A stretch of DNA of 64,000 nucleotides from Modicisalibacter ilicicola DSM 19980 (GTDB lineage: Bacteria > Pseudomonadota > Gammaproteobacteria > Pseudomonadales > Halomonadaceae). The notes under the pieces are model-generated. The model did no database searches, had not been told where the DNA came from, and saw only the letters and a program-made list of their open reading frames with translations. Shown piece by piece: positions 7,700 through 16,916 of the stretch. Positions within the stretch are counted from its first letter, which is position 1. Each line of letters begins with the position of its first letter. The DNA lies in the NCBI RefSeq assembly GCF_900128925.1, contig NZ_FQUJ01000005.1, positions 1 through 64,000 on the forward strand, written 5' to 3'. The position numbers and the translations under genes were made by a program.

Positions 7700-9409
7700 A
7701 TGAAGGGCACGGTGATCGCCACGGATGAGTTCATCGAAAGGCAGGGAGGCAAGTCCTCGGTCAGGGTGGGCACCCATTGGGGCTGGTTCGCCGCCGCCTG
7801 GAGTGTCGCCCTGCTGGTGGTGCTCCCTGTCGTCGCGGTGATCGTACTGGCCGTGACGGGTACCGATGGCGGTGGCAGCATATGGGGACATCTGGCCACG
7901 ACGGTACTGCCCGGCTACATCTGGACCAGTCTCGAACTGATGGTCGGCGTCACGTTGCTGGCGGGCAGCATCGGTGTCATCACCGCCTGGCTGACCACCA
8001 TGTATGAGTTCCCGCTGCGGCGTTTCTACGAGTGGGCACTGCTGTTGCCATTCGCCGTGCCCGCCAACGTCATCGCCTACGTCTACACCGATGTCCTCGA
8101 GTACGCCGGCCCCCTGCAGAACGCTCTGCGCGATCTGTTCGGCTGGAACTCTCCCCGGGACTACTGGTTCCCGGAGATACGCAGTCTCGGCGGGGCCGTG
8201 GTGATGCTCTCGCTGGTCCTCTACCCCTATGTGTTCATGCTGGCACGGGCCGCCTTTCTCGAACAGTCGGCAGCGCTGCGCGACGTCAGTCGCACCCTGG
8301 GCTGCAATGGTTTCCAGAGCTTCTGGCGTGTCGCGTTGCCCAGCGCGAGGCCGGCCATTGCCGTCGGGTTGGCCCTGACCCTGATGGAGGCGCTCAACGA
8401 CTTCGGCACCGTGGACTATTTTGCCGTGCGCACCATGACCGCGGGGATCTTCAATGTGTGGCTGAACATGGGTAGCGTGCGCGGGGCGGCACAGATCGCG
8501 CTTTGCCTGATGGTCTTCATCATCGGCCTGATCTGGGTCGAACGCCATGCCCGGCGGCGTCAGCGCCAGTTCGGCAAGGGCGATCAGTTTCGCTGCTACC
8601 GCCGTCCTCGGCTGGCGGGGCGCCGGGGCTGGCTGGCCTCGCTGGCCTGCTTCATGCCCTTCGGGCTGGGCTTCATATTCCCGGTCGGTGTATTGACCCG
8701 CCATGCCATCGTCTATTTTGAAGAGTCCTGGACCGATCGCTTCGTCGAGTACGCCTTCAACAGCTTCACCCTGTCGATCAGCGCCGCGCTGCTGACGCTG
8801 ATCATCGGAGTGCTGCTGGCCTACGCCAAGCGACTCGACCGTACCCGCTCCGTGCAGCATGCCCTGAAACTGTCGAGCCTGGGCTATGCCATGCCCGGGG
8901 CTGTGATCGGCATCGGGGTGCTGATTCCCCTGGCGGCCTTCGACAACGCCTTCGATGCCTTCATGCGAGACAGTTTCGGTATCAGCACCGGTCTGCTGCT
9001 GACCGGCTCGATGACCGCCATCATCATCGCCTACGTGGTCAGGTTCCTGGCGGTGTCCGCCGGCGCCATCGAATCGAGCCTGGACAAGGTCACGCCGTCC
9101 ATGGACATGGCCTCGCGCTCGCTGGGGGAAGACACCCTGCGCACGCTATGGAGGGTCCACTTGCCGCTGATTCGCCCCGGATTGCTGACTGCGGCCCTGG
9201 TGGTCTTCGTCGATGCCATGAAGGAACTACCGGCGACCTTGCTGCTGCGTCCCTTCAACTTCGATACGTTGGCAACCAACGTCTATCAGTATGCTTCGGA
9301 TTCGCTGCTCGAGATGGCGGCCTTGCCGGCGCTGGTCATCGTCGTGGTCGGGGTGCTTCCGGTCATCGTGATTTCACGCACCATCGTCGCGAGCCGCAAC
9401 GAGCTTTGA
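7700..9409 (+). CDS. fbpB: ferric iron ABC transporter, permease (FbpB/FutB-type)
   Basis: A 569-residue fused inner-membrane permease with about 12 membrane segments and two binding-protein-dependent transport domains, as usual for FbpB-type iron permeases. Each half has an EAA-like loop that contacts the ATPase: LRDVSRTLGCNGFQSFWRV (about 194-212) and the corresponding ASRSLGEDTLRTLWRVHLP near residue 475. It would pass Fe3+ delivered by the upstream binding protein across the inner membrane. The matching ATPase gene (fbpC/futC) does not follow in this window, so it must be encoded elsewhere. Confidence 0.92.
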   Translation: MKGTVIATDEFIERQGGKSSVRVGTHWGWFAAAWSVALLVVLPVVAVIVLAVTGTDGGGSIWGHLATTVLPGYIWTSLELMVGVTLLAGSIGVITAWLTTMYEFPLRRFYEWALLLPFAVPANVIAYVYTDVLEYAGPLQNALRDLFGWNSPRDYWFPEIRSLGGAVVMLSLVLYPYVFMLARAAFLEQSAALRDVSRTLGCNGFQSFWRVALPSARPAIAVGLALTLMEALNDFGTVDYFAVRTMTAGIFNVWLNMGSVRGAAQIALCLMVFIIGLIWVERHARRRQRQFGKGDQFRCYRRPRLAGRRGWLASLACFMPFGLGFIFPVGVLTRHAIVYFEESWTDRFVEYAFNSFTLSISAALLTLIIGVLLAYAKRLDRTRSVQHALKLSSLGYAMPGAVIGIGVLIPLAAFDNAFDAFMRDSFGISTGLLLTGSMTAIIIAYVVRFLAVSAGAIESSLDKVTPSMDMASRSLGEDTLRTLWRVHLPLIRPGLLTAALVVFVDAMKELPATLLLRPFNFDTLATNVYQYASDSLLEMAALPALVIVVVGVLPVIVISRTIVASRNEL

Positions 9410-9499
9410 GCGAAGAGGCTTGATTTTCTTGGCCGATGGACCAAGGTGATAGTTGGATCAGCATCATGTCCGCAAGAGCATCCGCCAAGGAGGGAGAGC

Positions 9500-9862
9500 A
9501 TGCTACACCGAATCGGAGCCATCCTGGCCATACTGGCGTCGCTATGGGCACTCATCGCCTCGGGGATTTCACTTTATCTGGGGACCGACGTGGGGCTGCA
9601 GAACGATCCCACCGAGCAGACCGTGGCGGGTCTTGGCTGGTGGGAGGCCGGCATCGCGCTCGTGGCGCTGGGCGTGGCTGCCGCTACCCTGGTTGCCAAG
9701 AGTCCTTACATGGGCCTGGCACTGGCCGCCGTGGGCGCCATCGGCGTGTTCATTTCCAGCAGCAGCAACATCGCCTTCATGGCCACCGTGGCCGTGGGCG
9801 GTTTCATGGCCTTCATGGGACGGCGTCATGCCAGGCGTCATCATGGCAAGGAATTGCCCTGA
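9500..9862 (+). CDS. small four-helix membrane protein, unknown
   Basis: A 120-residue hydrophobic protein with four predicted membrane segments (about residues 3-25, 45-65, 68-85 and 88-105) and a basic, His-rich tail (RRHARRHHGKELP). A very strong ribosome binding site, AAGGAGGG, precedes ATG at 9500, which is chosen over the longer frame beginning at 9446. I do not recognise the family. It is 90 bases after fbpB on the same strand and could share its transcript, but nothing in the protein itself points to iron. The poly-His tail could bind metal; that is only a suggestion. Confidence 0.65.
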   Translation: MLHRIGAILAILASLWALIASGISLYLGTDVGLQNDPTEQTVAGLGWWEAGIALVALGVAAATLVAKSPYMGLALAAVGAIGVFISSSSNIAFMATVAVGGFMAFMGRRHARRHHGKELP

Positions 9863-9882
9863 ACGGAGGGCTGTTCAGGTCC

Positions 9883-10359
9883 TCAGGGTTCGCTCAGGCG
9901 CTGATGCAGGTACAGCATCACTTGCACCTCGTGTTCGGGACGCAGCGGCTCCAGTCCCAGCTCGCCGAACAGCTCGTTGCGCGCCCGGGCCCAGCCGCCA
10001 CCGTCCATGTCCGGGTAGAGGCTTTCGGCAGGGGCCAGCTCGACGAACGGATCGACACCGAAGTCGTCGAACAGCCGTGACAGGGCCGCTTCGTCATCGC
10101 TGACACCTGCGGTATAGAGCGTGGTGCTGTAGTGATCGCCCTCGAGTTCCCGCAGCACATCCAGCGGGCTGACACCGAAGGTTCGTAGCTCCTCGAGGCT
10201 GTAATCGCCCAACTTGAGTAGCTCGTCATCCAGCCATTCGTCATCGGGCTGGATGAGGGTATGCTTGATCCGGCCGTCGGGCAGCGCCCAGGCGATGGCC
10301 AGGGGCAGCGCATCGTCCTCGCCGGTCTCGACGGCAATGAAGCCAGGAAAATCTGCCAT
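9883..10359 (-). CDS. DnaQ-like (RNase H fold) protein, apparently degenerate
   Basis: A 158-residue acidic protein. The opening FPGFIAVETGEDDALPLAIAWAL... then DGRIKHTLIQPDDEW has the layout of DnaQ-family 3'-5' exonuclease-like proteins, and VSDDEAALSRLFDDFG fits a later motif of the same group. However, the usual first-motif Asp of the DxE pair is not present (AVET), so catalysis is doubtful. ATG at 10359 has GGAGG 7 bases upstream. It overlaps the stop of the TatD gene (TGATG), so the two are translationally coupled. The family call is a weak similarity judged by eye; otherwise it is a conserved hypothetical. Confidence 0.6.
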   Translation of the reverse strand: MADFPGFIAVETGEDDALPLAIAWALPDGRIKHTLIQPDDEWLDDELLKLGDYSLEELRTFGVSPLDVLRELEGDHYSTTLYTAGVSDDEAALSRLFDDFGVDPFVELAPAESLYPDMDGGGWARARNELFGELGLEPLRPEHEVQVMLYLHQRLSEP

Positions 10360-11204
10360 CACGCTGCCTCCAGACGAAAGAAACGGTATGCGGTTGCCGT
10401 AGTGGCCCGGGCCAGCTCGGCTTCATCGGTGCCGCGCCAATGGGCGATCTCCCTCACGATCCACGGCAACAGCGCCGGCTCATGGCGGCGCCCCTTGAGC
10501 TTGGCCGGCAGGTTGCGTGGCAACAGGAAAGGACAATCGGTTTCGACCATCAGCCGTTCCAGGGGAATATCACCCACCAGCTCCCGAAGATGATGGCCGC
10601 GTCGCTCGTCGCATAGCCAGCCGGTCAGGCCGATGTGGAGGTCGAGATCCAGATAGCCGTGCAGCGTCTGGCGTTCACCGGTGAAGCAGTGCACCACGGC
10701 ATCCGAGATGTCATCCCGCCAGGCACGCAGCATGTCCTGCATCCGCTGCCCAGCATCGCGTTCATGGATGAACAGGGGGAGTCCCGATTCCGCTGCCAGC
10801 CCGAGTTGTGCCTCGAAGGCGCGTTCCTGCTCGGCGGGCGTGGAAAAGTTGCGATTGAAATCGAGCCCGCATTCCCCGACGGCCACGGTTTCCCCCCAGC
10901 GATGCAAGTCGCGCATGGCGTTGGCCAGGGTGGGGCTCCAGCGACTGGCATCGTGCGGATGAACCCCGGCGGTGGCATGGACCCCCGGAATTTCACGTGC
11001 CAGCTCCACGGCCTGCTCGGCGTGCTCGAGGTCGGTCCCGGTGAGGATGAGCGTGGTGACGTTGGCCTCCCGGGCCCTAGCGATCACGGCGTCGCGGTCG
11101 GAGGCGAAGCTCTTGTGAGTGAGGTTGGCGCCAATGTCCACCAGCTCGGCCGGGCCACGAAAGCGCAGTGCCTCGGGGAGGGGGTTGTCGGATGTTGCGT
11201 TCAA
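10359..11204 (-). CDS. tatD: TatD-family metal-dependent DNase
   Basis: A 281-residue TIM-barrel metal-dependent hydrolase of the TatD group, 3'-5' DNases proposed to act in DNA repair and quality control. The sequence VDIGANLTHKSF matches E. coli TatD, which has Asn where most relatives have an HxH motif. Later motifs are TAGVHPHDASRW, AVGECGLDF, FIHERDA, VVHCFTG and VETDCPFLLPR. Translation starts at TTG (11204) with AAGGAG 5 bases upstream. The downstream degenerate DnaQ-like gene overlaps its stop, which suggests a shared role in nucleic acid metabolism. Confidence 0.92.
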   Translation of the reverse strand: MNATSDNPLPEALRFRGPAELVDIGANLTHKSFASDRDAVIARAREANVTTLILTGTDLEHAEQAVELAREIPGVHATAGVHPHDASRWSPTLANAMRDLHRWGETVAVGECGLDFNRNFSTPAEQERAFEAQLGLAAESGLPLFIHERDAGQRMQDMLRAWRDDISDAVVHCFTGERQTLHGYLDLDLHIGLTGWLCDERRGHHLRELVGDIPLERLMVETDCPFLLPRNLPAKLKGRRHEPALLPWIVREIAHWRGTDEAELARATTATAYRFFRLEAA

Positions 11205-11241
11205 GTGAACTCCTTAGGCTGTCGAAACGTCGCGCGATAGC

Positions 11242-13164
11242 CTAGCGGTCGACGTTGTCGAGGATACGATGAATCTCGGCGGCCTCCAGGGTTTCCTGCT
11301 TTTCCAGGGCGGAGGCCAGGTCGTCCAGATGCCGGCGATGGGTTTCGAGCAGGTCTCGGGCCTGGGCCTCGATGTTACCCAGCAACTTGCGTATCTCCTC
11401 GTCGATGATGGCTGCCGTGGCCTCGCTGTGCTCACGCCCCTGGCTGATCTCCTTGGCCAGAAAGACCTGCTGCTCGCTCTGGGGGAAGGAAGCGGGCCCG
11501 ATACGCTCGTTCATTCCCCAATGCGCCACCATGCGCCTGGCCAGCTGCGTGGCCTGCTTGAGATCGTCTTCGGCGCCACTGCTGACCTGGCCGAACACCA
11601 GGGATTCTGCCAGCCTGCCTCCGAACATCACCGCGATGCGATCGCGCAGATAGGCTTCGTTGAAATTGTAGCGTTCCTCGTCCGGGGTCTGGGCGGTGGC
11701 GCCCAGGGCTCGACCTCGAGGAATGACCGTGACCTTCTCCAGCGGATCCGCATGGGGCAGAAGGTAGGCCAGCAGGGCGTGTCCGGATTCATGATAGGCG
11801 ATGATATGCCGCTCGCTCTCCGCGAGCACGGCTTCTCGCGCTTCGCCCAGCATCAAGCGGTCCCGGGCATCGGTGAAGCAGGCCCAGTCCACCTCCTGCT
11901 GTTCGCGTCGTCCGGCATACAGTGCCGCCTCGTTGGCCAGGTTGGCGAGATCCGCACCAGAAAAGCCGATGGTGATTTCCGCCAGATGGCCCAGGTTCAC
12001 ATCCTCGGCCAGCGGCATGTTCTTGGTGTGCACCTCGAGAATGGCCTGGCGGGCCTTGCGGTGGGGGAGATCGAAGGTGATCTTGCGGTCGAAGCGGCCC
12101 GGCCGAAGCAGCGCCGGGTCGAGCACGTCGGGGCGATTGGTGGCGGCCAGCACCACCACGGACTCCTCGGCCTCGAAGCCATCCATCTGGGAAAGAATCT
12201 GGTTGAGGGTCTGTTCACGCTCGTCGTGACCACCACCCATGCCGGCTCCCCGTGATCGCCCGATGGAATCGAGCTCGTCGATGAAGATCACCGCGGGCGC
12301 CTGCTCCCGGGCTTGCTTGAACAAGTCGCGAACCCGCGAGGCCCCCACGCCGACGAACATCTCGATGAACTCGGAGCCGCTGATGCTGAAGAACGGCACG
12401 TTGGCTTCGCCTGCCACGGCCCGCGCCATCAGGGTCTTGCCGGTGCCTGGCGGTCCCATCATCAGGATGCCGTGGGGAATCTTCGCCCCCAGCGCATGAA
12501 AGCGTGACGGTTGCTTGAGAAAATCTATCACCTCGGTGATTTCCTGCTTGGCGTTTTCCGAGCCGGCGACATCAACCAGACGCGCATCGGTGTCCTCGCG
12601 CTGAATCTTCTTGGCCTTCGATTGGCCGAGTCCGAAGGGGCCTCCACCGGACATCATGCGCTGCTGCATGCGCCCCCAGAACCAGAGCAGCAGCCCGAGG
12701 ATGAGAATCCACGGCAGCGCACCGACGAGTATTCGCTGCCACCAGGGCGCCTCGGTAGGCTCGGCGGTGATAGTGATGCCCTGAGCCTCGAGTCGTTGCA
12801 AAAGAGGCTCGCCTGCCAGCGTCGGGCGCACGGTCTCGAAGGTCTCGGAAGTCGCCGCCTCGAGGGCTTCGCGACCCGCCTGGCTGAGCCGGCCTTCTAT
12901 CCGCTGGCCGCGCAGCGTGACCGCTTCGACATGGCCGCTGTCCACGGCCTGCAGGAACTGGCCATAGGTGAGATTGCTACGCTCGGGCTGGCGCTGGATG
13001 TCGAGGACGTAGAACAGTGCCAGGATGGCCAGCGAGATCCAGAAGAAGAGTACCCAGCGGCGTCGCACGCGCTGCTGAAATTCCTCCTGAGGGTCGAAGC
13101 CCGAGGAACTCCAATCCGAAGTCTCCTGACGCTGCCTGCCCTTGTCGCGATTCCAGAACGCCAT
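11242..13164 (-). CDS. ftsH: FtsH-type membrane AAA+ zinc protease (stand-alone paralogue)
   Basis: A 640-residue ATP-dependent protease that extracts and degrades membrane and short-lived proteins. Two membrane segments (about 37-56 and 143-163) flank a periplasmic domain. The AAA domain has Walker A GPPGTGKT (237-244), Walker B VIFIDE (292-297) and an arginine-finger region RPGRFDR. The zinc site is HESGH (458-462). ATG at 13164 follows AAGGAGG and gives normal length; the frame runs 23 codons further. The usual housekeeping ftsH sits with rlmE and folP, but here it stands between tatD and uup. It is therefore probably a second FtsH, though that cannot be proven from this window. Confidence 0.92.
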   Translation of the reverse strand: MAFWNRDKGRQRQETSDWSSSGFDPQEEFQQRVRRRWVLFFWISLAILALFYVLDIQRQPERSNLTYGQFLQAVDSGHVEAVTLRGQRIEGRLSQAGREALEAATSETFETVRPTLAGEPLLQRLEAQGITITAEPTEAPWWQRILVGALPWILILGLLLWFWGRMQQRMMSGGGPFGLGQSKAKKIQREDTDARLVDVAGSENAKQEITEVIDFLKQPSRFHALGAKIPHGILMMGPPGTGKTLMARAVAGEANVPFFSISGSEFIEMFVGVGASRVRDLFKQAREQAPAVIFIDELDSIGRSRGAGMGGGHDEREQTLNQILSQMDGFEAEESVVVLAATNRPDVLDPALLRPGRFDRKITFDLPHRKARQAILEVHTKNMPLAEDVNLGHLAEITIGFSGADLANLANEAALYAGRREQQEVDWACFTDARDRLMLGEAREAVLAESERHIIAYHESGHALLAYLLPHADPLEKVTVIPRGRALGATAQTPDEERYNFNEAYLRDRIAVMFGGRLAESLVFGQVSSGAEDDLKQATQLARRMVAHWGMNERIGPASFPQSEQQVFLAKEISQGREHSEATAAIIDEEIRKLLGNIEAQARDLLETHRRHLDDLASALEKQETLEAAEIHRILDNVDR

Positions 13165-13300
13165 GACCGCCTCCTTGGCACGTGAACGATATCCTTGCAA
13201 CCAGAGCTTGCACGGATGGGGCGTGGGCAGCAAGGCTGACGGCGACTTTGCAGCGGGTCTCGCGTTACACTAGACGTTCACATTCTGGAGAGGGTTCTTC

Positions 13301-15238
13301 GTGACGTTGCTGCGCCTGGAACAATTGCAATTGGCCTACGGTCCGCAGGTGCTGCTTGATGGCGCCGACCTGGTAGTGGAAAGAGGGGAGCGGCTGGCGC
13401 TGGTAGGGCGTAACGGCACCGGAAAGTCCACCTTGCTCGGGTTGATCGCCGGCGACAATCAACCGGACGATGGCATGATCTGGCGTGCTCCGGGATTGCG
13501 TATCGGGGTGCTGGAGCAGGACCTGCCGGCGGCCAGCGGCATGACCATCTTCGATGTGGTGGCGCAAGGACTGCCTCAGGCCGGAACGCTGCTGGCCGAA
13601 TACCATCACCTGATCCAGTCCCGGGACCCCGACATGGCGCGTCTGTCGCAATTGCAGACGCGTCTCGAGGCCATCGACGGCTGGTCGTTCCATCAACGCA
13701 TCGACACCGTATTGACCAAGCTTGGCCTGCCCGCGGACGGGGCCATGAGCGATCTCTCCGGGGGTTGGCGCCGACGGGTGGCACTGGCTCGGGCGCTGGT
13801 CTCGGAACCCGACCTGCTGCTGCTCGATGAGCCTACCAACCATCTGGATCTGGATACCATCACCTGGCTGGAGGAGCAGCTGATCGCCTTCTCGGGCGCG
13901 GTGCTGTTCATCACCCACGACCGTGCGTTCCTCTCGCGCCTGGCCACCGGGATTCTCGAGCTCGATCGCGGCAAGCTGGGGCGCTATCCGGGCGACTACG
14001 CCAGATATCAGGAACAAAAGGCCCACGAACTCGATATCGAGGCACGGGAGAATGCCGAGTTCGACAAGAAGCTGGCCCAGGAAGAGGCCTGGATACGTCA
14101 GGGGATCAAGGCAAGGCGAACCCGCAACGAAGGGCGTGTGCGGGCATTGCAGAAGATGCGTTCCGAGCGCTCCCGGCGCCGCGAACGTCAGGGGCGTGCG
14201 ACGATCAGCGTCGACTCCGGGGAGCGCAGCGGCAAGCGGGTGGTGGAGTTGAGTGGCGTGAGCCAGCGCTTCGGCGACGACTGGGTGATCCGCGATCTCG
14301 ATCTGGAAATCCAGCGGGGTGATCGCGTCGGCCTGATCGGGCGCAATGGCGCCGGCAAGACGACACTACTCAAGATACTGCTGGGCGAACTGGCACCGAG
14401 CGAAGGCAAGGTGCGCTTGGGCACCAACATGAGGGTGGCGTATTTCGATCAGCTGCGCGCCGGTCTCGAGCCCGAGAAGAGCGTCTACGACAACGTTGCC
14501 CAGGGCAGCGATCGGGTCAGCGTTGCGGGCAAGGACAAGCACGTCATCAGCTACCTGCAGGATTTTCTCTTCACCCCCGAGCGCGCGCGTCAGCCGGTCA
14601 AGGCGCTCTCCGGTGGAGAGTCGAATCGTCTGCTGCTGGCCAAGCTGTTCACCCAGCCGGCCAATGTGCTGGTGCTCGACGAGCCGACCAACGACCTGGA
14701 TGTCGAGACCCTGGAACTGCTGGAGGAGTTGCTGCTCGATTTCGACGGCACGCTGCTGCTGGTTTCCCACGACCGTCAGTTCATGGACAACGTCGTCACC
14801 GAGGTCTTGGCCTTCGAAGGCGAGGGCAGGGTTCGAGAATACGTCGGCGGTTACAGCGACTGGGTGCGCCAGGGCGGCAAGCTGCCCCCGGCACCCTGGG
14901 ACTTCGATGCCAACGTGGTGTCGAAGAAGGCCAAGGGGGGCGCGGGCGACGGGGCTTCTTCCGGCCTGTCCCAGGCGGCGACGGAACCCGCGAAGAAAAA
15001 GAGCAACAAGCTTTCCTACAAGATACAGCGCGAGTTGGATGGCCTGCCGGCGACCATCGAGTCTCTGGAGGCCGACATCGCCGCCTTCGAAGCGCAGGTC
15101 AGCGATCCCGGTTTCTACCAGCGGGAATCGGCCGAAGTGACCCGCGTGCTGGAAGCCATGGCAGCCAAGCAGCTTGAGCTTGACACGGCAATGGAGCGCT
15201 GGATGGAACTGGAGGCGCTGGCCAACGGCAATGCCTAG
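13301..15238 (+). CDS. uup: ABC-F family ATPase Uup
   Basis: A 645-residue soluble protein with two ABC ATPase domains and no membrane segments. ABC-F proteins of this type act on the ribosome or on DNA intermediates rather than in transport. Walker A motifs are GRNGTGKST (36-44) and GRNGAGKTT (about 346). The signature and Walker B pairs are SGGWRRRVALARAL/LLLLDEPTNHLD and SGGESNRLLLAKL/VLVLDEPTNDLD. The long C-terminal helical region after about residue 540 (Lys-rich, then a coiled coil) is the Uup-specific DNA-binding extension. GTG at 13301 is the start, after TGGAGAGGG. Confidence 0.94.
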   Translation: MTLLRLEQLQLAYGPQVLLDGADLVVERGERLALVGRNGTGKSTLLGLIAGDNQPDDGMIWRAPGLRIGVLEQDLPAASGMTIFDVVAQGLPQAGTLLAEYHHLIQSRDPDMARLSQLQTRLEAIDGWSFHQRIDTVLTKLGLPADGAMSDLSGGWRRRVALARALVSEPDLLLLDEPTNHLDLDTITWLEEQLIAFSGAVLFITHDRAFLSRLATGILELDRGKLGRYPGDYARYQEQKAHELDIEARENAEFDKKLAQEEAWIRQGIKARRTRNEGRVRALQKMRSERSRRRERQGRATISVDSGERSGKRVVELSGVSQRFGDDWVIRDLDLEIQRGDRVGLIGRNGAGKTTLLKILLGELAPSEGKVRLGTNMRVAYFDQLRAGLEPEKSVYDNVAQGSDRVSVAGKDKHVISYLQDFLFTPERARQPVKALSGGESNRLLLAKLFTQPANVLVLDEPTNDLDVETLELLEELLLDFDGTLLLVSHDRQFMDNVVTEVLAFEGEGRVREYVGGYSDWVRQGGKLPPAPWDFDANVVSKKAKGGAGDGASSGLSQAATEPAKKKSNKLSYKIQRELDGLPATIESLEADIAAFEAQVSDPGFYQRESAEVTRVLEAMAAKQLELDTAMERWMELEALANGNA

Positions 15239-15254
15239 CGAGGCGCGCAAGAAA

Positions 15255-15276
15255 GGCCGTCAGTGATCTGACGGCC
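15255..15276. terminator. bidirectional terminator between uup and the universal stress gene
   Basis: A perfect 9-bp stem (GGCCGTCAG / CTGACGGCC) with a TGAT loop lies between two convergent genes. There is GAAA on one flank but no long T-run on either side. Its position suggests it ends transcripts from both directions. Confidence 0.7.
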
Positions 15277-15304
15277 AGGGAACAAGGGACGAGCGACGAC
15301 CAGG

Positions 15305-15760
15305 TCACTCGTCGGTCTCGCCATCCTTGCCGACTCGCACCGCCAGCACATCGCACTGCGCGCCGTGCAGCACCCCGGTGGAGGTGGAGCCGAGCAGGAG
15401 AGCGAAGCCATGACGGCCATGGGAGCCGACGACGATCAGGTCGACATCGTACTCCTTGGCGAAGCGGTGGATTTCGGTATCGGGCATTCCCACGACGACA
15501 TGCTGATCCTCGCGGGGAACGTCGCAGGGGTCGGCGATCTCGGCCAGACGCTGCTTGGCATGATCGTCGAGCTGATCCTGGATGCTGGTCAGGTCCATGG
15601 GGATATCCCCACCGTAGGCGAAACCCAGTGGTTCCAGGGTATGGATGATGGACAGCTTGGCGTGGTTGCGCCGGGCGATGGGGATGGCGCGCTCCAGCAC
15701 CTTGTGGGAATCCTTGGTCAAGTCCACTGCAACCAGTACGTGACGATATTCATTGCTCAT
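15305..15760 (-). CDS. universal stress protein (UspA family)
   Basis: A 151-residue single-domain universal stress protein. It opens HVLVAVDLTKDSHKVLERA, the first strand and helix of the fold. The ATP-binding signature G-2x-G-9x-G(S/T) is present as GSHGRHGFALLLGSTS near residues 113-128. Such proteins accumulate on growth arrest and stress and bind ATP or stay nucleotide-free. This one keeps the ATP-binding signature. It is convergent with uup and divergent from the next gene. Osmotic regulation would suit a halophile but is not visible in the sequence. Confidence 0.93.
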   Translation of the reverse strand: MSNEYRHVLVAVDLTKDSHKVLERAIPIARRNHAKLSIIHTLEPLGFAYGGDIPMDLTSIQDQLDDHAKQRLAEIADPCDVPREDQHVVVGMPDTEIHRFAKEYDVDLIVVGSHGRHGFALLLGSTSTGVLHGAQCDVLAVRVGKDGETDE

Positions 15761-15855
15761 GGCGGGTCTCCCTGTGCGGCGGGTTGATTGCCATCACTTT
15801 ATGCCGTAGGGGCGGGACACACAACTGACTCATATCAACATTTTAGGATTCTTGT

Positions 15856-16386
15856 ATGGCCTTTTGGCTGGTCACGTTGTTCGCCATGCTGGCGATACTC
15901 TCGCCGGTGATGTGGCTGCGGCCATCCCGGCGCGACAGGCGCCTGGGAGAGCTTCGCCAGTACGCGCGCCAGAAGGGGGTCGGCGTCAAGTTCGCCAAGC
16001 CGCCGCTGCACGCGCCAACTTCGGGAGTGCTCAGCTACAGTTGGCCTTACCCGCAGCACTCGCCCGGGCCCTACTTCGTGCTGGTGCGCAATAGCCATGC
16101 CGGCGAGTCCCTGAGGCCCTTTTCCGAGGAATTCGGAGAGTGGCGCTGGCGCATCGAGCCGTTGAGACCGCTTCTCGAGGAGGCTCGCCGCTCGCTGGAG
16201 AGTGCACTCGAACAGCTTCCGGAAGACGCGCTCGTGCTGGAATCCGAGCGAGGCTACCTGACCCTATGGTGGAGCGAGTCCCAGGACGTGACGGCCTTCG
16301 ATGCTACCCATGCGGTACTCGCCACCGCTCGCGACGCCCTCGGCGACCCGGGGCAAGGGCGTGACAGCCTCAGCGCGCCACCCTAG
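15856..16386 (+). CDS. membrane-anchored protein of unknown function
   Basis: A 176-residue protein with one N-terminal membrane segment (about 3-21) followed by a basic stretch (RPSRRDRRLGELRQYARQKG) and a soluble domain. The basic segment after the helix suggests that the soluble part faces the cytoplasm. The domain has W-rich strands (LSYSWPYPQ, FGEWRWRIEPLRPLLEE, GYLTLWWSES) and I do not recognise it. The start ATG at 15856 follows TTAGGATT. Its 3' end overlaps the convergent slyA gene by 17 bases. Confidence 0.72.
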   Translation: MAFWLVTLFAMLAILSPVMWLRPSRRDRRLGELRQYARQKGVGVKFAKPPLHAPTSGVLSYSWPYPQHSPGPYFVLVRNSHAGESLRPFSEEFGEWRWRIEPLRPLLEEARRSLESALEQLPEDALVLESERGYLTLWWSESQDVTAFDATHAVLATARDALGDPGQGRDSLSAPP

Positions 16387-16837
16387 TCATGTCGGGTGTT
16401 GCCGAGTCGCGGGTCTGTACACGCAAGCCATTCTTCTCTATGCGGGTCAGCAGGTCGTCGAAAAGGGCGAGCTCATCCTCCGTGATGCCACTGAGCATCT
16501 CGCCACGCGCCTCGGTGACGATGGCCTCGATGCGTTCGAGCAGTGGAGTGGCCTCGTCGGTGAGGAAGATGCGCTTGGTGCGTCGATCGTCGTGACAGGG
16601 ACGGCGCTCGATCAGTCCTTGTTCAGTCAACTGGTCGAGGGTGCGCACCAAGGAGGGTGCCTCGACGCCGATGGCCCGGGCCAGATCGCATTGCGGCTGG
16701 CCGTCGCCCATTTGCCACAAGTGATAGAGCGTGAACCAGCGGGTCTGGGTCAGGCCGAGAGGTGCCAGTCGTTCGTCGAGAACGGCGCGCCACAGTCGTG
16801 GCACGCGAGACAGTTTGAAACCGATGCTTTCAGGCAT
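16370..16837 (-). CDS. slyA: MarR-family transcriptional regulator SlyA
   Basis: A 155-residue winged-helix regulator. It follows the SlyA pattern closely: LSRVPRLWRAVLDERLAPL, LTQTRWFTLYHLWQM, then the recognition helix APSLVRTLDQLTEQGLIER and the wing CHDDRRTKRIFLTDEA. SlyA dimers bind AT-rich palindromes and commonly counter H-NS-type silencing, notably of virulence or surface genes. That is of interest because this window contains a strongly AT-rich promoter region at 32220-32882, though any link is inference. The 3' ends of this gene and its convergent neighbour overlap. Confidence 0.92.
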   Translation of the reverse strand: MPESIGFKLSRVPRLWRAVLDERLAPLGLTQTRWFTLYHLWQMGDGQPQCDLARAIGVEAPSLVRTLDQLTEQGLIERRPCHDDRRTKRIFLTDEATPLLERIEAIVTEARGEMLSGITEDELALFDDLLTRIEKNGLRVQTRDSATPDMTRVAR

Positions 16838-16916
16838 TGTCGTTGTCGCTTCGCAGGCTAATCAGCAAATTGTCCAAGCGTCGTCATGGCAATGCAACCC
16901 TTGTCAATAAACGCTA

